Shown piece by piece: positions 1 to 6,358 of a stretch of DNA of 30,127 nt. Within the stretch, counting starts at the first letter, position 1; each line of letters begins with the position of its first letter. A program made the translations under genes and the position numbers. Below the pieces are notes generated by a model. It was not told the DNA's origin. It was given only the letters and a program-made list of their open reading frames with translations, and did no database searches. The DNA lies in the IMG/VR virus record IMGVR_UViG_3300022699_000349, positions 1 to 30,127 of that record. One strand, given 5' to 3'. This DNA comes from a virus.

Positions 1-753
1 TCCAGTTCCTTAAAGAAGAACAAACAAGGAGAGAATAAGAATAAGCCGAAAAATCAACATAGCACTAGACGGGCACCGAAGCTTAATAAGGATATGTTCT
101 TAGATGCTCCTTCTAACAACGAAGTTATTGTATCGACATCTTTAGGCGTCTTGTTCGAGCGTTCTTCGCCGATGGAGGAAACGTATAAAGACGTTAGAAG
201 CTCCGTGTTGAGAAAAATCAAGAACGATGGCTGGGAGAAAGAAGCTATTTCGGCTGTTATAGGAATGGCTTTTGAACAAGGGAAGAGTAAACTGACCGCC
301 CAAGCCAAAAGAGCCTATCGATTTGGGATAGAAGATAACGGTGTTGATATAATAGAGGTCTTGCCGAATAGCAGAGACACACAAATTACTCAACACGTTG
401 CAAGGTATTGCGACAAGCTGAGAGACGAGATAATTCTTTATTTAGATGAGAACTTGGTCAGTAGTCGATATTTAGACAAAGAGAATGCTACTTTGGCCAG
501 ATTGGTGTTTGAAGCATTGTTTGTTCGCTCCGAGATGATTGACGAAAGCGAGATCATGAGAGCATACAATGCTGGATTGGCTGATTCGTATAGAAGGAAA
601 GGCGCTGAAATAATTAAGGTTTTTCCGACGAGCGCGCAACCCTGTGAAATTTGTAGACAATCTTCTTTGCGGTGGACGAAGGCGGATGCTATAATCTACG
701 AAGAATTGCCTCCGTTGCACCCTTGGTGCTCGTGTTTGGTAAAAGAGGAATAA
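1..753 (+). CDS. Portal-fused or minor head protein, SPP1 gp7 / Mu gpF-like C-terminal domain (5' partial)
   Basis: The reading frame is open back to the first base of the window, so the gene starts upstream; the first ATG in the window (94) is not a convincing start because no stop or ribosome site precedes it. The C-terminal half looks like the Mu gpF/SPP1 gp7 minor-head domain: a helical stretch with a segment reading SEIMRAYNAGLADSYRR, then a CxxC pair (codons at 643 and 652), and a closing HPWCSC motif just before the stop. In the family these cysteines and the histidine form a small metal-binding knot. Such domains occur free-standing or fused to the end of the portal protein, and act inside the procapsid at the portal vertex. 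The gene lies directly upstream of the prohead protease, the usual place for portal and minor head genes. Whether it is a portal fusion cannot be told without the missing 5' part. Confidence 0.75.
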   Translation, partial: SSSLKKNKQGENKNKPKNQHSTRRAPKLNKDMFLDAPSNNEVIVSTSLGVLFERSSPMEETYKDVRSSVLRKIKNDGWEKEAISAVIGMAFEQGKSKLTAQAKRAYRFGIEDNGVDIIEVLPNSRDTQITQHVARYCDKLRDEIILYLDENLVSSRYLDKENATLARLVFEALFVRSEMIDESEIMRAYNAGLADSYRRKGAEIIKVFPTSAQPCEICRQSSLRWTKADAIIYEELPPLHPWCSCLVKEE

Positions 754-781
754 ACACGAGTTAATTTGGAGGCTTAAAGCA

Positions 782-2830
782 ATGCCAGATATTGTTTTTA
801 GAGATCAATTTAAGCTTGCTCTTCCAGGAGAAGAAGAGCTGAAAGAATTCAAGGATTCTTTCAATAGCACTTCTTTAAGTAAGAAGCTCACTGTTTCTTT
901 GGACGCCACTCATGCTGGGATCACTAACCTGAATTATCGGTATTATATCCCAGCAATGATGGAAGAGGGAGTGAGCGGTCTTTCTGATGGTAAGCCCCGT
1001 CCTATTCTCAAACACCACCAAAGAGACGGAGATCCGGTTGGCAAGGTTGTTGGTGCAGAATACGTTCCAACTCTTTCTGAGGAAGTTCTTGCTGTCGCCC
1101 CAGAGGTTAACGACCTTGTAGCTCCTGATGTTCCTCTTAAGAAAAGAGTCCGTGCGGCTAAAAAGTTTATTAAGCGAGGGATTGCTGCTAATAAAGACTG
1201 GAAGGGCTTGGGCTTCGCTCGACTTAAAGCAGATATTCTGGACGAAGAGACCATCAAACAGATAGAAACAGGTTTATTTGACTCTGTCTCTATTGGCTTC
1301 ACTTCGGACCATGCTTTTTGCAGCATTTGTGGTGCTGATTGGCTAGACGAAGACGATGGTTTTTGCGAGCATTTCCCTCCGGGTAGAATTTACGAGAACG
1401 AAGATGGAGAGAAAGAAAGGCAATATCTTATCCCTGGTAAGATGGAGATAGGAGAATGCAGTCTTGTCAATTTTGACGCCGATCCTCATACTAGTATTAT
1501 TATTGAGGGATCTGGTTTTGGAGACGCCGAGAAGGATGCTGTTAAACAAGAAATGCTATTTGATTGTAACGCACAGTGGTGTGTTCAAGATTTTAAGAAG
1601 GAGGACTCGGGCATGAAGCTCACTATCAAGGATAAGACTATCGAGCTTTCTGATCGAGAGGCCGAGGTCTTCAAAGCAATAAAGAAGAAGTTTGCGAGTG
1701 ACGATGATTCTTATGTGGTTGAGGCCATGAAAGAAATTTTATCGGACCTCAAAGACGAAGAGAAGACCGATGACGAAAAGGTCATGAGTGCTTACGAAGA
1801 CAAGCGGGCCAAGGATCAAGAAATTATTTCTTATGATGCTTTTGAGAAAGAATTGCAAAAGATGGTAGACGAGGAGCTTCTCTCTAAAGAAGAGTTAGAG
1901 GACGCCAAGCTTTCTACCAAGAAGAGGAAAAAGCTTCCCGACAGTGTCTTTTGTGGTCCCGACAGGAGCTTCCCTGTAAACGATTGTGCTCATTGTACTG
2001 CGGCTAGGCGACTGATTGGTCGTTACAAGGGGCCTGGAAGCAAAGACAAGATCGAGGCTTGTATCGAGAGAAAGTGTAAGGCCTTGGGCTGTGACAAAGA
2101 AGAGAAAAAGGGAGACTCAAGAGAAGAGCCTTGTCTGGATTGTGAGTTACAGAAGATGAGCGACGAGGATCTTAAGAATAGATTCCATTCCACAGAAGCC
2201 GAGCTTATTAAGCGCAAGCTTGTTGTGGACCGTCCTTGTAGCCAATGTGCCGACAACCAAAAGAAGGCAGCAGATGCTTTGGAGAAGGCTGCTGAGATCG
2301 AGAGCAAGTTCGAGGATGCAGAAGCTACTGTTGCTGTACTTCGAGACGAGTATCGTCTTTGCAGCGCTGATATGAAAGTTGTTGTTAACGATAGCATCGA
2401 AACACAACAGCAAATGGACGAGCTGAAGAAGGAATACGCCAGTCTTCTTGCGGTTCTGAGCAAAAAGGAAGACTCTTTGAGCAAGGCAGTCGAACGTTTT
2501 GAAGACGCAGAAGATTTCGACAAAGAGTACAAAAACCTCGTTGATTCTTTTGATTTGGATGATTTTGTGCTAAAGTTTTCAAGTGGAATGGCTAGTGACC
2601 CTAAAGGAAGAGTTGAGAATCCCGTGAGAAACCAAGACGGAGACAACAACCAAAGGCCTGAGGGGCTATCTAAGTCGGCGCTTGCTGTAATTGACAGAAT
2701 CAAAGAGATGCTTAAAGATGGAAAAGAACAGGCTGCACGAGGTCTGTTTATTAAGATGCAAAGCATGGATGTTTTGGGCGAGGAGACTCGGTTCGAGGAT
2801 TTGTTTAACAGCGAGGACGCTGACAAGTAA
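782..2830 (+). CDS. Prohead maturation protease fused to C-terminal scaffold
   Basis: A 682-aa protein preceded by GGAGG (768-772), 9 bases before the ATG. Residues about 30-250 resemble HK97-type prohead proteases: a KHHQ...DPVGKV block gives the candidate catalytic histidine (H78/H79), and a later VSIGF block gives the candidate serine (S170). Immediately after it comes a zinc-knuckle-like insert with C180, C183, C195 and H197. From residue 278 onward the protein is acidic, lysine-rich and strongly helical, as expected for a scaffold removed during capsid maturation. Around residues 390-440 there is a segment resembling the DUF6582 module (LPDSVF..., FPVNDCAHC...), here enriched in cysteines, followed by two further CxxC pairs and a long coiled coil (about 490-590). 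The protein would act in the procapsid, cutting scaffold and capsid N-termini. Fusion with the scaffold is known from other phages. The protease assignment is firm; the exact catalytic residues are inferred. Confidence 0.82.
   Translation: MPDIVFRDQFKLALPGEEELKEFKDSFNSTSLSKKLTVSLDATHAGITNLNYRYYIPAMMEEGVSGLSDGKPRPILKHHQRDGDPVGKVVGAEYVPTLSEEVLAVAPEVNDLVAPDVPLKKRVRAAKKFIKRGIAANKDWKGLGFARLKADILDEETIKQIETGLFDSVSIGFTSDHAFCSICGADWLDEDDGFCEHFPPGRIYENEDGEKERQYLIPGKMEIGECSLVNFDADPHTSIIIEGSGFGDAEKDAVKQEMLFDCNAQWCVQDFKKEDSGMKLTIKDKTIELSDREAEVFKAIKKKFASDDDSYVVEAMKEILSDLKDEEKTDDEKVMSAYEDKRAKDQEIISYDAFEKELQKMVDEELLSKEELEDAKLSTKKRKKLPDSVFCGPDRSFPVNDCAHCTAARRLIGRYKGPGSKDKIEACIERKCKALGCDKEEKKGDSREEPCLDCELQKMSDEDLKNRFHSTEAELIKRKLVVDRPCSQCADNQKKAADALEKAAEIESKFEDAEATVAVLRDEYRLCSADMKVVVNDSIETQQQMDELKKEYASLLAVLSKKEDSLSKAVERFEDAEDFDKEYKNLVDSFDLDDFVLKFSSGMASDPKGRVENPVRNQDGDNNQRPEGLSKSALAVIDRIKEMLKDGKEQAARGLFIKMQSMDVLGEETRFEDLFNSEDADK
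1598..1615 (+). promoter_or_regulatory. Internal Shine-Dalgarno and start codon inside the protease gene
   Basis: AAGGAGG at 1598-1604 is followed after eight bases by ATG at 1613-1615, in the frame of the surrounding gene. Spacing and strength match the sites before the major capsid and sheath genes. It decides the start of the putative free scaffold. Confidence 0.65.
1613..2830 (+). CDS. Probable free scaffold protein from an internal in-frame start
   Basis: An in-frame ATG (codon 278 of the protease gene) is preceded by AAGGAGG at 1598-1604, eight bases upstream, as good a ribosome site as any in the window. The product would be 405 aa: the whole helical, coiled-coil part without the protease domain. 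The same arrangement is established for lambda C/Nu3, where the internal product is the real scaffold and the long form supplies a few protease copies. The start lies exactly at the boundary between the compact protease domain and the charged helical region, which supports function rather than chance. No expression evidence is available from sequence alone. Confidence 0.6.
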   Translation: MKLTIKDKTIELSDREAEVFKAIKKKFASDDDSYVVEAMKEILSDLKDEEKTDDEKVMSAYEDKRAKDQEIISYDAFEKELQKMVDEELLSKEELEDAKLSTKKRKKLPDSVFCGPDRSFPVNDCAHCTAARRLIGRYKGPGSKDKIEACIERKCKALGCDKEEKKGDSREEPCLDCELQKMSDEDLKNRFHSTEAELIKRKLVVDRPCSQCADNQKKAADALEKAAEIESKFEDAEATVAVLRDEYRLCSADMKVVVNDSIETQQQMDELKKEYASLLAVLSKKEDSLSKAVERFEDAEDFDKEYKNLVDSFDLDDFVLKFSSGMASDPKGRVENPVRNQDGDNNQRPEGLSKSALAVIDRIKEMLKDGKEQAARGLFIKMQSMDVLGEETRFEDLFNSEDADK

Positions 2831-2849
2831 GCATTAACCAGAAGGAAGC

Positions 2850-2868
2850 GTGGCACCTTAAAAGCCAC
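2850..2868 (+). other. Small hairpin ahead of the capsid-associated gene
   Basis: GTGGC at 2850-2854 and GCCAC at 2864-2868 can form a 5-bp stem with a nine-base loop. It has no following T-run, so it is not a terminator. It lies seven bases upstream of the AGGAGGT ribosome site of the next gene and could be a 5' stabilising or processing element, or mean nothing. Confidence 0.25.
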
Positions 2869-2888
2869 AGCACTAGGAGGTTAGAACT

Positions 2889-4319
2889 ATGGCAATTGAT
2901 CGAGGATATACGGCCAGCCATAAGTACTATGATGAGATGGGTCGGATTACTCCTAATTGGGAGTGGTCAGAATCTCATCGGCCGCATTTCGAAGCGCAAG
3001 TAGCACAGTGGCTTCCTGTTGTTCGTTATGAGCGGGAGCTTAACGGTTGGTTCGCTATAAGTGCGGGGAAAGTTGTTTCGTATGACCGAAATGGGGATCT
3101 TGTTCTTGCTGGTTATCGAAAGGCCTTCGCCCCGGGCGGGTCTGACGTGTTGACTTATACGGCTGACGATTATAATGCTGGTACTATTGACTTAACGACT
3201 GGTAGTGCATACAGCACCAATGGCACCACCAGTTATGATACGTCGGATATTACTACGGCTCTTCGTAATCGCGGTCTGATTCGACAGACAGAGTATGCGA
3301 TGGACTTCATTTCGCAGCCGATTGGTTTCGCTTCATATAACTATTATCAGGCTGCCGGAAGCGATGTCCGAAATCCTACTACATACACTTCTCACAACTA
3401 CAAGCCGCAAGAGCTTGTTGCTGTGACTTGTGACTATGTGGGGATTGTCCCCCTGCTTCCTGCTCAGGAATCTGCAGAGACGATGAATGACGACAATACC
3501 GGCGGTGCGGCTGGTCTCATGGAGACGAACGGCTTCGGTACTGGAGGCTGGTACAATTCTACTCAGATTCACGCGGTAGATAGGTATGCTGACGATGTTG
3601 CTGCTGGCGACGATGTTGTGTGTTACGTCATGGAATATTATCCCATTGCACACAGCACTGACGAGACTCCTATCTCAGTAACTACCGCAGGAAACGGTGC
3701 GCTGTCTAGCGAGAAAAGCTCAATCAGCGATCTTTCTGCTTCGGGCGACTATTACATTGACCATGATGTTGGTGTTCTTTTCTTGTACGAAGCTGGCGGA
3801 GATTCAATTCCGACTGGCTGGGCCGATACTGACACTATCACTTATTACCATTATGAGAGTGGTGTGAGTGCTGGTGCAGCTCGAGTGTCTTCGTACTTCT
3901 GCGCCACTGGCGATCTGAAGGAAGGCGATTTTGTAACGTTTAACGCCGATAGCAACTTGATTCCGGCCGAGCTGGACATTGCCAATGCTGGTGGATATGA
4001 CGCTGGTGGTAGTGCTTACAGCACAGACCCGACATATGATGGTGGCGGAGATGCTGCTGTCTCGCGGCAGCTTGAGCAGGCTATCATGAATTATCAGAAT
4101 GGTATTGTTGGGCAGGTAATCGGTGAGATTGATTATCCTCGCGGTGCATTGGATAGAGTTCGCACGGCATTTGAATCTGGGACTTCTCCTAACATCCACA
4201 CTGGCATGACTAATGCCATTATGAAGGCTCCGGGCAGCGCTACTGGTGGTCGTTCTGATCAGCTGACCTATAGCAATTCTGGAGAGAAGCTCCTTATCGT
4301 GAACTTGATTCACCGGTAA
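2889..4319 (+). CDS. Capsid-associated structural protein, possible decoration protein
   Basis: A 476-aa protein with a strong AGGAGGT ribosome site (2875-2881). It lies between protease-scaffold and major capsid, the position of capsid decoration genes in many phages (for example lambda D). I do not recognise a named family over its full length. It is rich in Gly, Ser, Thr, Asp and Tyr, poor in Lys, and looks all-beta. The N-terminal part has a segment AGKVVSYDRNGDLVLAG (about residues 58-74), and a similar beta-turn phrase, GDLKEGDFVTFNADSNLIPA, appears near residue 345; such phrases are typical of decoration-type beta folds. A middle segment (YYIDHDVGVLFLYEAGG) is of the kind seen in virion proteins of large phages. 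The strong ribosome site and position suggest a high-copy head protein. Function is inferred from context. Confidence 0.6.
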   Translation: MAIDRGYTASHKYYDEMGRITPNWEWSESHRPHFEAQVAQWLPVVRYERELNGWFAISAGKVVSYDRNGDLVLAGYRKAFAPGGSDVLTYTADDYNAGTIDLTTGSAYSTNGTTSYDTSDITTALRNRGLIRQTEYAMDFISQPIGFASYNYYQAAGSDVRNPTTYTSHNYKPQELVAVTCDYVGIVPLLPAQESAETMNDDNTGGAAGLMETNGFGTGGWYNSTQIHAVDRYADDVAAGDDVVCYVMEYYPIAHSTDETPISVTTAGNGALSSEKSSISDLSASGDYYIDHDVGVLFLYEAGGDSIPTGWADTDTITYYHYESGVSAGAARVSSYFCATGDLKEGDFVTFNADSNLIPAELDIANAGGYDAGGSAYSTDPTYDGGGDAAVSRQLEQAIMNYQNGIVGQVIGEIDYPRGALDRVRTAFESGTSPNIHTGMTNAIMKAPGSATGGRSDQLTYSNSGEKLLIVNLIHR

Positions 4320-4340
4320 TCTCAAGGAGGTAATAAGAAT

Positions 4341-5594
4341 ATGGCTAAGAGGCTAGAGGATCTGGAAAAGGCTTTCGGTACAGAAAGGGAAAACCATCGT
4401 CTGTATACCGACGCCTGGATGAATAATGGCTATAGCGAGGTCCTTGACAAGAAGCTTAAGATGGAAGACTTTATGGCGACATCCAATGCTCAGTATTGGC
4501 TGCCCAAGACCATCGAAGAAGTTGTCAGGGAGCCTGTAGAGCCACTGACTATTATTCCTCAGTTGCTTGATCGAATTGAGCACCAGAGTGGAGCCAGGAT
4601 CACTTTCCCTGCGGTTGGAAGCCTGGTTGCTTATGATCTCGCAGAAGGTCAGGCCTACCCCGAACAGCAGCTGAACATCTCCCCCGGGACCATGACTGTC
4701 CAGATCGGGAAGACCGGTCTTGCTTTCAAGATCTCTGAGGAAATGCGGAAGAATAGTCGTTTTGATGTTATTAATTTACATCTGCGGCAAGCCCGCCGGG
4801 CACTAGATCGCTGGAAAGAGACCAAGGGGTTTCGTATGATCTCAGGCATGGGCACTACCTTGTTTGACAATGTTTCCCCGGCTACTTCTGTCTATGGCGT
4901 ATGTACTGGTAGGGATATTAGCGGCAGCGGCAACGGTTCCTGTGTTATGGAGGATCTTGTGAAGGGGTATTCTCATCTTATGATGCAGGGATTCCGGCCG
5001 AATGCTATCGTAGTTCACCCGATGACGTGGTCAATGTGGATGGCGGATCCCTTGATGCAGGCTATCGTCAAGAATACTGGTACTGGCTCTTGGTTCCAGC
5101 CTGTGAATATGCCACAGAGCGGTCGTCCTTGGGACAATGCCAGTCAGGGCGGTCTTGGCAAGTCTTCAACTAAGCAGTACACTCCTGGTGGTAATGCTGC
5201 TGGCGAGACTGCTACTGGCGTCAAGGATCTTGATCAGACGCTTAGGAGTAAGCCGACCATTCCGAGTTATTTCCCCGAACCGCTGAGTGTTATCGTGTCG
5301 CCGTTCGTTCCTTACGACACGGAGAACGACTATGCGGATATCATTCTTTGTGATACTGACAATCTTGGCGCTCTTATCGTCGAGGAAGACGTCATGGTTG
5401 ATGAGTGGGAAGACAAGTCGGTTGACCTGACTAAGATCAAGCTTCGCGAGAGGTATGATTTTGGTGTCTATAACGACGGTCTTGCCATTGGCGTGTTCCG
5501 CAACGTGCCGATGGAGCCGAACCGTATTGCGTTGCCGGTTGATCCTACGGTCTCTGGCTTGAGTGAAATTTCGCCGACCGCCTCAGTGCTATAA
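4341..5594 (+). CDS. Major capsid protein, HK97 fold
   Basis: A 417-aa protein with the strongest ribosome site in the window (AAGGAGGT at 4324-4331). Features of HK97-type capsid proteins in order: a charged helical N-arm (residues 1-45), an extended arm ending in a loop with proline-rich strands (VREPVEPLTIIPQLLDRIE), an E-loop-like strand pair, a long spine helix (SEEMRKNSRFDVINLHLRQARRALDR), a P-domain/A-domain segment with the typical FRPNAIVVHPMTWSMW strand-helix, and C-terminal strands around LIVEEDVMVDEW...YDFGVYNDG. It follows the protease-scaffold and decoration genes and is followed by a strong terminator, as expected for the most abundant head protein. It is at the long end for a mature shell protein, consistent with some N-terminal processing. 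The length of any processed arm is unknown. Confidence 0.9.
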   Translation: MAKRLEDLEKAFGTERENHRLYTDAWMNNGYSEVLDKKLKMEDFMATSNAQYWLPKTIEEVVREPVEPLTIIPQLLDRIEHQSGARITFPAVGSLVAYDLAEGQAYPEQQLNISPGTMTVQIGKTGLAFKISEEMRKNSRFDVINLHLRQARRALDRWKETKGFRMISGMGTTLFDNVSPATSVYGVCTGRDISGSGNGSCVMEDLVKGYSHLMMQGFRPNAIVVHPMTWSMWMADPLMQAIVKNTGTGSWFQPVNMPQSGRPWDNASQGGLGKSSTKQYTPGGNAAGETATGVKDLDQTLRSKPTIPSYFPEPLSVIVSPFVPYDTENDYADIILCDTDNLGALIVEEDVMVDEWEDKSVDLTKIKLRERYDFGVYNDGLAIGVFRNVPMEPNRIALPVDPTVSGLSEISPTASVL

Positions 5595-5618
5595 GGCGAA
5601 GTGGAATAGCTAAGCGCT

Positions 5619-5660
5619 AAAGAGGGGCGGGGGCCTTGACGCCCCGCCCCTCTTTTGTTT
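5619..5660 (+). terminator. Rho-independent terminator after the major capsid gene
   Basis: A perfect 14-bp inverted repeat, 5619-5632 against 5642-5655, encloses a nine-base loop and runs directly into TTTTGTTT. The stem core is almost all G-C. It starts 25 bases after the major capsid stop codon and closes the head transcript. Transcription of the tail genes needs read-through or the promoter described next. Confidence 0.9.
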
Positions 5661-5663
5661 AAT
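5636..5663 (+). promoter_or_regulatory. Possible sigma70-type promoter overlapping the terminator
   Basis: TTGACG (5636-5641) lies in the terminator loop and TTTAAT (5658-5663) lies just after the T-tract, separated by 16 bases. Each box matches the sigma70 consensus at five of six positions. The spacer is the GC-rich right arm of the stem, which is unusual. The predicted transcript would start near 5670, about 60 bases before the next gene's ATG. It is a candidate only; the phage may use other sigma factors. Confidence 0.4.
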
Positions 5664-5728
5664 AGGTCACAGGGAGCTGGTTTTCCTTAACAGAAGACAG
5701 ACGTCAAGTGAAAAGAAAGGATTGCGCC

Positions 5729-6358
5729 ATGCGCGTTGTTAGAGTCAAGCTAGTAAAACCTAATTCATTTTGGTTCATGAACAACTTGCATCTTGGGCCA
5801 GACAATCCTATGAGCGAACCTTTTGATTGGGACGCTCTGGACTCTGTCTCCAAAGACAAAATCGAAAAAGCGGCTAATAAGTTCGGGTTGGTGGAGATTT
5901 GGATACAGCCAGACGAGACAGCCCCTACGTTCGTAGTGGAGAAGTCCAAGCCAGTAAATTATGTTTTCCCTCAGCGGCAAGCTATTAGAAAGATTGTTAG
6001 AAAGAAAACTCAGGGAATTGATATTCCAGAACCAATTGAGAAAGGACGACAAGAAGACTTAGGCGAGGAGCCTGATATTAGATCGGTTACCCTGGACGAG
6101 CCTTTGGTAGCAGAAGAGCCACAGGACTTAGAGCCGCCTGAGATAGAAGAGACAAAGCCTACTGAAGAAGATTATGAAGATGCTCGTTCTTTATTGCAAA
6201 GAAATGGGAATACAGTGAAAAGGCTTATTAGAGACATGAGTAAGCCTGCAGACGAAATGAAGAGGCTTTTGTTAGCTTGTCTTGAAGTAGAAAAAGAAGA
6301 CAAGAAGAGAAAAGGTGTTAAGACTGCTCTAGAAAAAGCTTATCTAGAGGTGAGTTAA
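5729..6358 (+). CDS. Unknown virion-cluster protein, possibly head-tail junction
   Basis: I chose ATG 5729 over the in-frame GTG at 5708 because AGAAAGG (5714-5720) stands eight bases before it and nothing suitable precedes the GTG; the product is 209 aa. I do not recognise a family. The first 85 residues look folded (RVVRVKLVKPNSFWFMNN, then a segment ending FVVEKSKPVNYVFPQ). Residues about 105-155 are acidic and proline-rich, probably disordered. The last 50 residues are helical and charged. It is the first gene after the head terminator and sits before connector-like genes, so a role in head completion or as an adaptor is plausible but unproven. It ends one base before the TTG start of the next gene. 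Confidence 0.5.
   Translation: MRVVRVKLVKPNSFWFMNNLHLGPDNPMSEPFDWDALDSVSKDKIEKAANKFGLVEIWIQPDETAPTFVVEKSKPVNYVFPQRQAIRKIVRKKTQGIDIPEPIEKGRQEDLGEEPDIRSVTLDEPLVAEEPQDLEPPEIEETKPTEEDYEDARSLLQRNGNTVKRLIRDMSKPADEMKRLLLACLEVEKEDKKRKGVKTALEKAYLEVS

Noticed and set aside
2023-2868. 281-aa open frame on the minus strand opposite the scaffold region
   Set aside because: Its Ser/Leu-rich composition is what the complement of a Lys/Glu-rich coiled coil gives; no ribosome site, no domain, and the + strand gene is well supported.
2850-2868. Hairpin after the protease gene as a terminator
   Set aside because: Only a 5-bp stem and no T-tract; the next gene has a strong ribosome site and is probably on the same transcript.
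5708-5728. GTG at 5708 as start of the gene after the terminator
   Set aside because: No ribosome site precedes it, whereas ATG 5729 has AGAAAGG eight bases upstream.
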